A model generated the notes under the pieces. It did no database searches. It had not been told where the DNA came from and saw nothing but the letters and a program-made list of their open reading frames with translations. Of a stretch of DNA of 64,000 bases, positions 1 to 12,014 are shown piece after piece. The first letter of the stretch is position 1, and each line of letters opens with the position of its first letter. The position numbers and the translations under genes were made by a program. This stretch comes from Capronia americana (Eukaryota; Ascomycota; Eurotiomycetes; Chaetothyriales; Herpotrichiellaceae): the NCBI GenBank assembly GCA_016110215.1, contig JADWQD010000029.1:32030-96029 (forward strand). The letters run 5' to 3'.

Positions 1-825
1 TGCTCGGAATATATATAGCTTATACCTGGACCAGTTTGGGCTTTTTGCCTCTTCTGAGGACCTGCGCTGTGTCAGTCTAGCTGATCACCAACTTCTGGTT
101 AAGGTTTGCAAACGTACGGTTCAGCCGAGTCACAATCCTGGTTGTCGTATAGCACAACGACTTTGTAACGCTCCGACCATACTTGCCAGTGGTCACAGGA
201 ATCGGACCTTGGTACTGCGCAGTGGGCGTCAGCCGGTCAGAAAGCCAGCGCGACCTGACTGAGGACCTTTGCCATCTGAAACAGGATATATAATCCCACA
301 TCAGTGTTGTTTGCATCCATTGGAAGACTGTCTCCACAGCTCAATGATGCGTTTGTTGGCTCGAACCACATGGCAAACACGTCTGAAGCATAGGACATAT
401 GATTGCCACCACGCAAGTCACTGCGTGGTTGGTCACAAAGCCAGGTAATTGAGATCGAGGAAAACTTCCTGGCATCGAAGAGTGGAGCCTTCTGGTTGAC
501 TCGGCACCTTGTCGGCGGCCATGGCTAGCCGTTCCTGGTCGTTCATCACATATTAGTACTATGAGGATAGTGAACCGATGCCGTATTGGCACTGGAGTGT
601 GAACAAGGGGAGCGAGAGCAGTGTCCGGGGATCGTGTGAGGACCTCACGTGTGGCAATCGGTTTGATAATGAAGCTCCGGCGGAGCAGCTGCCCGGAAAA
701 CGCAGCGCGCAACTGCGGCGCGTTGAGACTGCCGATGACGCGCTTTAGAGTAAATAATTGCTGAACGACAAGACAATCGAGTTCCGCCAGAAATGTCCTG
801 ACAAGTTGCATTTCCTCCTCTCAAC
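1..825. other. Left-edge non-coding stretch
   Basis: No recognisable gene. A few short open frames on the minus strand (for example 77-337, which starts only at GTG, and 341-811) show no family resemblance and look like chance. The last part should contain the promoter and 5' leader of the Nup192 gene that starts at 826. Confidence 0.5.
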
Positions 826-3800
826 ATGGAGGGTGATTCCGCGAGCCCACAATATTTTCCCGACGTTGGGAAATGCCTCTCAGGCGAACAGCTCGTGCTG
901 TGAGATCTCTTACCATATCGATTTGACCAGGGATGCTAATATCGCTTAGTTCTTGGGACGACTTGTTCGAGGCGCTCTTTTCTCATGATCACTCAAAAGC
1001 GCAGCATGCCTCCCGTATACTCTCCGGCGACTACCCCAAGCGCATGTTGTCGTCGAAGTTCCCTTCCTTTCCTCGACCCAATGCCTCCTCCAATGCCGCC
1101 TTTGACTCTGCAGTTTCGGCAATTTCATCGTCTTCAAATGGACTTTACAACCGCGATGAGTTGAAGGAAGATGCTGCGTGGCTCAGCAAGCAGGTCGACA
1201 TTGGTGAACAAGAGGCCCTGCGACTGGCGCTGCTAGAGTGGCAGTATCGCCCGGAGTCCAGGCTTCGGGAAGGATACTCTGAGGCAGAAGTTGCAAGTCT
1301 GAAGGAGGCTCTTGGGTCAGACTATGTGGATCGGTATCTGCAGGCGAAAGGTAGCTTCCAGGCGAGAGGTGATGCTGTTTTCCACACTCAGCAGTCGCGC
1401 CGAGTCCGGTTAATTCGTTTGCACCTAAGCCAACAAGTGCTTGTTTTGCGCCTGGGCAAGGAGCTCACTGAAATCAACTTCTCCGATGATAAAGAGTCCG
1501 GAATCTCGTGTCCTTGTGAGACACTGGCGACTGAGCTACGCGCCGGAGTGTACGATCTCAAGGAAGACATTGCCGACGGAATCAATCGCACTGAAACTCT
1601 CCTGCAGAGTTTGGAATCTGACCCATCGTGGGAGATCGAGGAATCAGACCTGGGCCTTCTTAAAGACGCAAGAGACACCTGCACCCTACAAATGATCGGG
1701 TATGTCTTGGAAACTCTCCTCTTAGTGGTCAGACGGTCGGACAAACCCTTGTCCTCAGAGTCAGTTCGTCTCTGGTTCCGCTTGATGTCATCCGTGGGAT
1801 TTTTCGCTCCCTTCACGTCCGAGATCGAGAGGCAGACAGAGGTGATCCAGAAGATCCAGTCGACTGCGTCCTTGTTGAGCCTGACCATTCTCAATGTGGG
1901 GCTTACCATTACCACCTTGGTCGATACAGCTTCCTCAGGTCAACTGATTCAGCCTGGGTCAAGGCCAGAGTACTGCTTTGATCTCGAAACTGCTTCCCAT
2001 GTTCATGAGCTGCTGTACAGTGCAGCTTCAGCAGGAAATATGCTTGGTGGACCTGCGATACTCGCCTGGGCGATGATCATCTACAAGATCCAACAGCTAG
2101 CCTCCTTTATCAAGGAGAAGAGAGAGTCACAGCATGTCCAACGGACTCTGGACGCTGTTTCAACATTTGACGCAGCAACCGGACGCCGAGGCTCTGGCGG
2201 CGGCGCCGCCTTCCAAGCGACGATTTTCGAAGACCTCTTGGACACGATCATGATGCACAGCACAAATGATGACCCTTCAAGTTTTCTCCTCGATGCGGCC
2301 CTCGGCCAATGCAATGTGGTCGACTACATTGTCCTTCTGAGTTCTTCGATAGGTAGTCTTACGACGCTGCTACCCATCTACAAAGTCCAAGCACTGCAAG
2401 ACGTCATAAAAATTGCGCAGTCGTTGTTGGGCTATACCCCAGAGTTGATATCGTCGCAGCTGGCTTTGCTGGCGATCGACGCTGACAGCCGATCAGAACA
2501 GAAGCTCTATGATCCCATAATCACGTTCCTTGAGGACGAAGATCTGCTTCGAGGGTTTTACGACACGGCAGCGGCCAGATTCCCTTACGAATGTCTGCCG
2601 TTTCTCCAGTTCTCTCGAGCCTTAGCTAGGGTGTCCATTTTTAGTGACGATGGTACCCAGTACGTCGAATACCGGCTTCGAAAGTTGACATCTTTGACTC
2701 GAGCGGTTGGGAAGGACGTCGAGTACACAACAACGCGTGAAGACGAAAGTGGCAGCTTTGTGGCTCTCGAAGCCCCAGTCAACCTGCTTGACTTTTCCCA
2801 GAACAAGCTTCTTACCTATACCCATCAAGAGACCGGGACCACGTCCATCGTCCCCGCCGAAACAATTGGTGAACTAATTTCGGATCCCGATGCAGGAGGC
2901 CCGACCGTGATTAGATGGCAACACGAGTTCTCTGGTCTTGCATACATGGGTCAGTTGCTGGAGCTCCACTATATGGGACTCCTTGCGGCATCACTTTCCC
3001 CGTCCGAAGATCTCGAAGGTGTGGTTTCCGAGACGATCGGTGTTCTGGCAACGCTCTTGTCAACCATATTGAACAACAATCCGCTTCAGCAGACAGCAGC
3101 CGAACTCCAAGACCATTGCGCGGCGGTTTTGGACGAATTCAGCAGCCATCTCAACCCAGAGGCAGATGTTATACTGTACATCTTTGACATCCTCGAACAG
3201 GAGCTACAGAGATTCCGTCGACGTACGGTATCGACCTTTGATTCTCGGATCATGACTGCCTGTCTTGACTTCATCATCGTCTTAACTAACCTAAGACCGG
3301 AATCGATCTGGTCAAACCTCAATCGAACAAGCCTCCTGGGTCATCAGTCGGCATCATCACCCATTCTCGCCATCGTGTCTGGAGTTGATGTCCCCCTTCA
3401 GATTTTCGATTTCTTGGAAAAGTGCACAGAGCTGTACCACTCCTTGATCGGACTCGCGCTCAAACAGGCAATCACTAATGCTCCAACCATTAGGCCGGTG
3501 TCGAGGGCCAAGATACCGGCTGCCTGGCGTGTTCAGAACCCAATGCTCGTGACTCCAACCGAAGTTTTCTACCAAATATTTCAAGGGATCCCAGACTGGT
3601 CCTTTCAATTCCCGGAGCAGCAGCTCCGCATCAGCACCAGCATCGCCAACTCGTTTTCGGACATCATCCAATATGCTTTTGGCGTCGGCACGTCGCTCAG
3701 TGCACCCAGCATCGCAGCAGCGCCTTTCGCGGGAGCGGCAACATTCCTTGTTTCAGCGTTTCGGGCATCAGGTTCCCAAGATCTAGGGTCAAATCCAGTC

Positions 3801-6365
3801 GCGCAGTCACTATTTGCAACCAGCACCAGTGGCAAGACGTTTCTGTTGGGCGATGGGTCAGTGCTGCTGGACGATGCTCCCTTTGAGCGATACGTCCGCT
3901 CACAACTATCACTTGCAACGTTGCTTGTGCGCTACAGTCTTGTACGAGAATTACCTTTGTCACCGTTGGAGAAGCACATCTTCGACGCGGTGCCCGCTTT
4001 AGTGCGGACTCTGCAGGTTGGGTCATCCGTTCGCGCTTCTTGCTTGGGGTTGTTGCGAAACATTCTGGTTTACGTGGAGCGTCATCAGCCATCCTCTTTA
4101 CTTGGACACCTGGGCTCATCCTCATGCATTGACCTGCTCAACTTTCTCCAACATGTTGACGCCAATTCCGAGTCGCCGCAGGAACGCGCAGAAGTGTGGA
4201 AGCTGCTGAGTCAGTTAGTCAAAGACTCTCAACAATGGCTGGCTATGGTGACCTTGACTGGTTCTGCCCCAGATGGTTCAAAACGAAAGAAATCAGACAA
4301 GGAAGGTGCGGTCTGTATTCGCAGCAAGACTTTTCTGCAAATTGCTATGGACGAGTTGAAAAGCATCGAGAGACTTCCACGGAAAGTTGCGATAGCAATG
4401 CTAGACTTCGTTCTGCAGGCGCAGCAGGATTGGTCATGGGTCACGCAAGATCTGTCTTCGTCAAAAGATTTCTTTTCCAAGGTTGTCCAATTCGCCACCA
4501 AACCTCGAACTCGGGACCTCGACGGGACCAGTCTCGCTGATGGCAATCTGATCGCTGCTCGCGTCACGGATATTGCCACAACACATCTTCACCATGCCAT
4601 TATTGCGAGGGACATGGATGCCATCAAGACCTACATCCCTCTGATCAACTGGCTCGCATCAAACGCTGTCGAGGTCTCAAGCTACAACGCTTCGTTACAC
4701 GGAAACATGCGCCGAAACTTTGCCGCCAAGTACAACGGACTCACTGTGGCCGATATCAAGAGTACGGGCTTGAGCGAGCGAGAGTACGGCCCAAACTTCT
4801 ATTATGATATTGAGTTTGCGAACAAGTTGCTAGAACGCGATTCATCTTGGCAGGGGGCTGGAGGGAGGTCTAGTAATCAGTCTTTCTCGGCAGAGTTTCG
4901 TCGTGCCAACACAAACCTCTCAGTCATCGATTCCGAATTTGCACTTTTGTCAAGCCTGCAGCGTCTGTGCATTGACCACTGTAAGTTCTTCGTCCAGGAC
5001 CGCGAAGTACACGGGGCGATGGTGCATATCATTCAACACTGCCTTGAGGCAAATTCACAGCTCTATCCAACGGAAGCGCTCTTCGAATCATTATTTCAGA
5101 ATCGAGCAGACTTGTCAATGGCTCTTTTGCGAGAACTTGTTGCAGCCGGTGCGAAGGGCTCTGACATGGTCGGCTTGTTGGAGCATGCTTGGGCGGCTGT
5201 AAGATTCAGAAGCGGAACCTATGAACAAGCAATCATCAACAACGACCTAGCATACTGGCGTTCAATCCTTTCGGTCTTGCTTATGACCCTGCAGATCCAT
5301 GTCAACTTGAAGCGCAAATCGCCCGGGGTTTCCGGTGGTACCATGGCGATCGTCCCTCTCGACCCAGAAACCCCTACATTCCTCGAAATCACAAGTAGTA
5401 TTGTCGCCGAAGGGTTTAGGTCAGTCGTCGTTGCCATCCAGGACCAGAAAGAAAACAGACCGAAGACCGACGCTGATGATGAGTCTGATCGGGCTGGACT
5501 GCGCGATATCTCAATCCTGCTGACACTTATGCAAGCCATCCTGAGGCTACCAAGTCTCCCCCAGTTTGCCGCAGAGTTGTCCGATCGGCTCTCTTCCTCT
5601 GGCATCATCTCGTCATGCCTGATACTCTACTCCTGGTCTCATCTGCTGGGTGAGCCGGAAACAGACAGCCAGCCTCGTTATGCCGACTACTGTGTCCAAC
5701 TCCTTGCATCTATCTCTTCTTTACCACTGGTCGCCGAAGAACTTGCGATTGAAGGGGTGCTAAACCGCATCCTGTCAGCCAAGACAACAGACGGCCTTCA
5801 GCGCGTTCCCGGCGGCGTGTCTCATGCTGATAACAGACGCGACTGTGCTTTCCTATACCGGGTCTGGGCAACTGGCCTACTACCTCTCTGTCTGAATCTT
5901 CTGCACGCCGTTGGCGGCGCCATCGCACCTGAGATCTCAGTCTTCCTCAACCGGTTCCCTGACCAGCTCATTCGCGCCAGCACAAGCTTGATGCCGACAC
6001 CACAAGCCAAGGCTGCGGGTGCCGATGTTTTGACTTTAGGGGTAGCGAGCGAGGCTGCAACATTGGCTCTGATTTCGTACGGTCTCGCATCGTACCGTGA
6101 AGCTGGCGCCTCTGCCGCGGTAGATCCGACGACCATTTTGCCATTGAAAGGCTACGATGAGCACCGGAAGGCCATCGTGGAGGACTTGCGCGACTTGATT
6201 GCGATGAAAGAGGATGCAAGGCGAAAGATCACCGTGCCCACCGATGAAAAAGAATTGACCTGGCAAGGTGCCAAAGATGGGGATAAGCTCGATGCCAAGA
6301 TCGTGAAAGAACTGAAAATCGCTGTCGCAGCATTGAGCCGAGATGAGGATGATGACGAAAAGTGA
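826..6365 (+). CDS. nup192: Nuclear pore complex inner-ring nucleoporin Nup192 (Nup205 family)
   Basis: Very large alpha-solenoid scaffold protein of the inner ring of the nuclear pore, partner of Nic96 and Nup53 in the family. The long open frame runs to the TGA at 6363-6365; the size (about 1.8 thousand residues) and the helical, leucine-rich character fit Nup192/Nup205. I place the start on the ATG at 826, in a short first exon 826-899 joined to 950-6365 by a 50-nt intron (donor GTGAG at 900, branch-like GCTAAT, acceptor CTTAG ending at 949). This junction keeps the frame and reads into the SWDDLFEAL segment. An in-frame ATG at 933 lies inside that intron and is probably not used. The C-terminus is acidic (EDDDEK). 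Family assignment is strong; the first exon is inference. The gene converges on the minus-strand gene ending at 7062. Confidence 0.88.
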
Positions 6366-7061
6366 GAGTGTAGACATGTTGGATTGCGGATCCCGACGTC
6401 CAGCGACACCGATTTTGTACGAACATGACGAATGAATGAGATTTCCCAAACCATAGGGAGCCTCAGTCTTGTCCAGCCAGACTTAGTGGCTCCCGCATAC
6501 GCCCGCATTGGCCGCTATTGAATTACCATTGAACCATCTAGTGTCTTCGCTGGCCAAGAAGCACAAAGTCTAACAGTATGCGCCGTTTCCTAAAGTGTTT
6601 CTTCAGCAGACGGCCTCATGATGCTCCGACTGGTGATGGAGGGCGGATTTGGGGCACCGTGCGACATGCACTGGACGAGGGGCTTGAAGTGGTGAGATCC
6701 TACTCCGAGAACTTGTGTTGACTGGATCTAACTCACTGGCCATCCACAGAGGAAAAGAGAAAGCTGACACAGCTTCAAACAGAATCGCTGCACCGAGAAG
6801 CGACGCTGTGTAATGCCAACCGTCGAGTCTGAGCATGACACCGTCCAAGATCCGGCTGTTGCCCCACGAGAATGGATCTCTTAGAAAGGGCTCGGACCAC
6901 CTAGGGATGCAACATGCGGTAAGCCATGATTACGCCTGCCCACGCCTATGTAAGACAGACATGACCGAAGTGAGTTTTGAGTTGTTACCAAGGCCACCGG
7001 GCCCCTGTAAGCTACCCAAAGCTTGGGCTATGCGAGGCTAGTCATGTCCTAATGCCATAGA
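6366..7061. other. Convergent 3' intergenic region
   Basis: Lies between the 3' ends of Nup192 and the minus-strand regulator-like gene. It should hold both 3' UTRs and terminators. No gene or repeat recognised. Confidence 0.5.
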
Positions 7062-8657
7062 TCAAGCAAGGTCCCATGAGCCGTTCACAAAACTGCCCAT
7101 GTCCTCAGTCCAGAAAAAGTCCTGCAGCACATGCTCTATATCAGCCCAGTCTTCCAAGTCTGGGAATTGTGCCTTGAAAAGCCGGACCAAATCGAGGCCT
7201 GGCGACCTCATATGCCCGGCTCTCGACCTCCATGCATCGATGACGACCATGTACACCCAAATCAGAGCTTTCATCTCAGCCTTCGATGTCGGCATTGTCA
7301 ATTTTGGCAAGGCTTTTGTCGCACTCACTACCGTCAACATTGAATGCCTGGAAGGGAGACGGAGATTGCAGAAAGCAGCGGAGCAGTAAAGGATCAGCGC
7401 CATCACGACAAGCTTCTCCAGGGTTGGTGTGTCGGCCGGAGCTGCCAGGGAAGGACATGCCTGCATAATATCATGGTAGCGCCGCTGTTTGTATCGGAAG
7501 ACTTCCTTATCTGCTACGACAGGGATATTGTGCTTCTTGTCACTGACCGCCTTCGCCAGACGCACCAAGACCTCAAGCGTCGGCAGTGTGAGCAAGTCCC
7601 GTTTCGCCAGATCCTGGAATCCAACTGGGAGACGGCTCAACAGCTTGCGCGTCTTCTCAGAGAAGGGACGCCTTGGGCATTTATCCGCTTCGTGATTTGG
7701 CCGTTCATCAGCAAATATTGTGGGACCCTGACCGGCTGCCCAACACCAATATCCCTCCCATTGGAGAATCATGCACTTGTGCAAGCCTCTGCTGTCCAGC
7801 GCGTCGAGACCTCCTCTGGCATCGACCATCCGACGCAAGTGTTCCTTGTGCAAACTGTGGGCTCCTTTGTCTCCGAGTTGGCGCGCAACCACGGCAAGGT
7901 TCATGACCGTGGCGATGGAAATGTCGTCGAGCAGGGATTCTCGACTTTCGATCTCACGTCTCAAGTTCGCCAACGCCGTGCCTAAATGCATATACAGCCG
8001 TTGCGAGGGCCTCCCGCCTGGGTTCAGGGAGAATTCCCACTCGTGTAAAACGTTGGCCAGACCGGCATGGAGAAACAGTGGGTGCTGCAGCAGGTCCAGA
8101 AAGAAAGTGGTGTATATGTCTGTGACGTTGAAGATTTCGTACAGAGCGGCGTGGTTGGGCACATAGTACCGTGTGTAAAAGTCGAGAGCGTCCTGGCAAG
8201 GATTCGGAGGGTTGATTCCAACCGGATCTTTGCCGTGTCTACGCAAGTGTAGGTCAGGATCGAGGAGGAGTTCAATAGGACTCGCTGATCGCTGCACTCT
8301 AGCATTCGTATCCGGCTCGAAAGGCGCGTCTTCTGCTGTCCCCCGCCGATCCTTGGTCGGCGAGCTCATTGCTCTCACCGAGGAGGGCTTCTTTTGGGGT
8401 TTGGACTTCGCACCCTGCGGTTGCGTTTCCGCAGCGGGTGCCAGTGGACGAAGTGGGCGCTCCTGGCCAGGCGACGAAAGGACTGTTTTCTTCCGCCGTC
8501 TCCGAACACATTTGAGGGCAGGGTCGGACTTGCGTCGCAGTTCTAGCGTCCTCAGCCCGATGATTCTCGCATGAGCTCGAACTTTCGATATCTGGATCTT
8601 CTTGTCTGCTTTCGTCCAGGACAGCCCTTCGACGAAGACAACTTCGCGTGGCTTCAT
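7062..8657 (-). CDS. Fungal transcription-factor-domain protein without a zinc cluster (PF11951 / 'tachykinin family' type)
   Basis: Uninterrupted frame of 531 residues from the first ATG (8657). The frame stays open upstream to 8808, but the only alternative start is a GTG at 8750. The N-terminus has the pattern of this family: an FVEG-like strand, then a basic RxHARxxGLRTLELRRK stretch and a poly-basic RRRRKK segment that could be nuclear-targeting. The C-terminal two thirds resemble the helical regulatory region of fungal Zn2Cys6 factors (for example the YYTRYYVPNH and MVDARGGLDAL segments). There is no Zn2Cys6 motif, so direct DNA binding is unproven. These proteins are widespread in Pezizomycotina and mostly uncharacterised. 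The neighbouring ligase at 12 kb is far away, so co-regulation cannot be claimed. Confidence 0.7.
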   Translation of the reverse strand: MKPREVVFVEGLSWTKADKKIQISKVRAHARIIGLRTLELRRKSDPALKCVRRRRKKTVLSSPGQERPLRPLAPAAETQPQGAKSKPQKKPSSVRAMSSPTKDRRGTAEDAPFEPDTNARVQRSASPIELLLDPDLHLRRHGKDPVGINPPNPCQDALDFYTRYYVPNHAALYEIFNVTDIYTTFFLDLLQHPLFLHAGLANVLHEWEFSLNPGGRPSQRLYMHLGTALANLRREIESRESLLDDISIATVMNLAVVARQLGDKGAHSLHKEHLRRMVDARGGLDALDSRGLHKCMILQWEGYWCWAAGQGPTIFADERPNHEADKCPRRPFSEKTRKLLSRLPVGFQDLAKRDLLTLPTLEVLVRLAKAVSDKKHNIPVVADKEVFRYKQRRYHDIMQACPSLAAPADTPTLEKLVVMALILYCSAAFCNLRLPSRHSMLTVVSATKALPKLTMPTSKAEMKALIWVYMVVIDAWRSRAGHMRSPGLDLVRLFKAQFPDLEDWADIEHVLQDFFWTEDMGSFVNGSWDLA

Positions 8658-11600
8658 TGTTGTGACTGCCGGGTTGGAGGCGATGGATTTGGAATGTGTT
8701 ATGGTTGGAACTTCTCGCCGTGCTGGTTGATCATCTTTATCGTCGAGCACACGATTACACTCTACGACGCTGCTTTGGGTTGGAAAATGCCCGATCGAGA
8801 CGGGTCATCGACGGCCAGAGCGTTGCGGATCATGGAGAGCACCGGCTTGCAGTCCCAAGGCTGATACAGGACGCAACCCATTCGCTGGGACAGGCACAGC
8901 CTGCTCCCCCCCCTGCATATCCATGACTCGCAAACAGGAAGAGCCTTGCCTTGCGAACGCATGTACAATCCCCGACCAGCCCTAGTCTTAATCAGCGCTG
9001 CCAAACCGTGGCTATGATTTGAGGTTTCATCCTCGCGCTCGGCATGCACTTGGCGCAGCAGAGAGGCAGGCTGATATTGGTGGGCATCCTGCAGGGCGTG
9101 TTCCAGTCTTCTGAGCAGGAACCGCACCTCTTGAGGCGCCCATCTTTAGATAATGGCAGATATCTATCATTGGTGCTCGTCTCTGCGCTGCCGAGGGAGC
9201 TTCTTGTCATGTGGAGCTTACCTGGGGGTTTATCCCCGTGGTCTAAGGTGAACTGGACACGGCGTGGCTTCTATCGAACCGTGTGTGATTATGCATGACA
9301 TGCCGTCAACGGCCCGTCTTTCACTCAGTCATTGTACACGTCTGGGGCCGTATGACAAAGCCGTTGTTATTCATATCTCCATGCAGCGTACGGAGTCCTG
9401 GAAGTCTCGTGTTCTCTCAGCTTCCCCGGTCCTCAGCACAACAGCAAAAGCCGACACAGATGGGGTATTCCGCCCGACATGGACCTTGGTTTGTGGGCCA
9501 TTTGCCTCATGCAGTATATGTACAGTGGCCTATGCTACGGTGCTGCGGAGTCTGGGCATTCCCTTGGCACGCGGCTTTCGTATTACGAGAAGACATCACC
9601 GTTCAGAGCAACTGGATCCGACTGCGCATAAAGGATGTTATGCCTTTCTGCTTACATATCCATTCCAATTTACCACGACTACCATCGCCGCGGAAGAGCA
9701 AAGCGCCCCCCTTCTTGGCTGCGCTCTCACCGCAGTCCGCACGCTGACAGACGTCAACCATACCGCTGGAACAGTACTTTTGTCGCTTGTCTCAGTACAA
9801 GTCGATTACCGACTTCGGCTGGCAGCAGAACTGGCTTTCTGGGCGTTACTGAGAAAGACTGCAAGCCACCACACTGCAAGCCGGCTACCGTCAGGCTGAC
9901 CCTTGGAAGACACACCCCCGTTCCACTGGACATTGCCAGCCAGGGACAGGTAAAGTCGCCGGTGTCAGATGTCAATCGCATCGGTTTCCGGGTGATGTAT
10001 CCCTTTGCGGTATATGACGTTTGATGTATGATGTCTGATATCTTAGCTCTGTCTCCGAGATTCCGAGTCATGCACGTGTTCCTAGCAGGATTTCGTGACG
10101 GCTGTAGCAATTTGGATCCCAGACAATGAACGCTCGCGGTTCCTCTTCGCATCAAGGTTCCACCGACGACGTCTCATTAGGCGTTAATAGTCTGCGCGAG
10201 CCTGGAATGAACCATTGGTTCTTGGGAAACGTCACCTTCGTGCCAGCTCAAAAGATGAGATTGGACGATCAGCATGGCGTTAGGCTGATTCGAACATGGT
10301 CCCTAACACGTCGCTCCTTGAGGGCAGCAAGAAGCGGACATGGAGAACTCACGCTTATCACCGGCAATGGGAGACGAATCATTCCTCACCGCCAAAGGCA
10401 TTCGACGGACTCCAGTTCGACCTTCGAGTGTTGTCCCCGTCGCGGATCCTTCCAATGACTTGCCTGGTATGAACAACTAGCAGGGGCCCGGGAGACCGTA
10501 ACCTCTGACAGTTCGTGGTCTGGTACGTGCGTACCATGGTACGAGGGCATAGTCGTGGAAAGCGTTTAAGCCCGTCGCTTTGGTTGCCGCTTCTCTGTCT
10601 TAATTTCTGCCCACGGAGGCGCCGAGACAAACAGTGCTGACTTGAACAATCCCTACCCCCAGGCTCCGATCATGAGTCGTACTCTCAACTGGGTGGTTAT
10701 CCCCCGGCTGCTTCGATCTCACTGACTCCCCGCGGCTGGTAAGCTCCATACCAGGTAGATGGTCTTTGGCATGTCGAAGGATCAAATCTGACTGCTTCGA
10801 GGTATATTTTCTGCTATGGATATGCACTGAGCATGACCCACTTCTACGGATATACGACAACTAGGCGCATCCACCCACCCCGTCGCTTTGCTGACTGAGA
10901 TTCTCGAATCAGTGCACTGTGAGGCACGCGGTATAGCGCCACTTGACTCCCAAGATTCAGTACCGGGGCTATGGGCCCCAATTCGCCCTCCCGACACAAC
11001 GCCGAACCTCGTACAAGCAGGGCAAGGGTCTGATGACGAAGGGGTATCGATCAGCAGTCGTCACGGCCTCAAATCTGCATCTTTTGGCCAGAAACACCAC
11101 GAATGGTGTGGCGGGCACGTATCATCCATCATCAAGGACGAGGTGCACACGTTTCATCGCTGCTTCGCGAGAGCCTGCCTACACAGCGGCCATCACCGAC
11201 GTTGAGTTTTATGTGTCAGCCATGCACCTCCCAGCCGGTGTTGACATCTGGCAAAAGGACCAAAGCCAGTGCGGGTGGTCATCAGCAGGGGACCAAGTGA
11301 GCTGACCTGCATCCTTCGTGCCGCGTCAACTGCGTATGAACTCATTCTGGAGTGAGTGATGATTGATGGGCCTGAGGCAAAGCAGTCGATTTGAATACCC
11401 CTGGACAGCAGGTTGGCACTGTTCAATCAGCATGTGCTTGAAGTGGAACCACGTTAGGGGTCTGTGGTTTCTGGTGCGCAGATCGATCTGGTAGCTTGCT
11501 GCTTGAGATAGGGGTGTCCGCTCTCGTTGCTGACCATATCGCGCCGTTATTTCACTACACAGCTGAAGGACTGTGGTAAGGATCAACCTCGTGTTCCTAT

Positions 11601-12014
11601 ACCAGTTGGGGGCGAGGCGAAATCCGACCACATCAAGGCTTTCGATGATGGCTTTCATATCGCCTGCTTCGTATCCGTGCCAAAGATGAGGCTGAGACAG
11701 CTTGAATGGAACATCGAGGAAGGTTACGAATACACAGGCTTCTTCTGGGTGACTTTTTCTGCGCGGAAGAGTTACTTACTGTAGCCTTGTTCCGACGGAG
11801 GACCCAAGCTTGAACACGCTATGCTCGTCCATTCCACATCTATACCGCCACCCTGTAATCAAACAAGAGATGACTTTCAGGCCCGGGTGATGCATTTCGG
11901 CCATCTATTAAACCGGAAGCGCAATCACCATTTCTACCCGCCCCTGGCTGAGATGACACTCCGAATACAGAGATGATGCGGCATCGTCGTTTCGCGCTTT
12001 ACCACCAAACCATC
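8658..12014. other. Gene-poor interval of 3.4 kb
   Basis: I could not support a gene. Open frames exist, such as 9264-9899 on the + strand, which begins at GTG and encodes no recognisable domain, and several of 70-130 codons on both strands. None shows a family pattern or spliceable structure that I could confirm. The left part should contain the promoter of the minus-strand gene at 8657. A lineage-specific or non-coding transcript is possible. Confidence 0.4.

Noticed and set aside
341..811. Minus-strand frame of 156 codons at the left edge
   Set aside because: No family pattern, and it overlaps the expected promoter of Nup192.
9264..9899. Plus-strand frame of 211 codons
   Set aside because: It begins at GTG, and its in-frame ATGs give no recognisable domain or signal peptide. 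No splicing partner was found.
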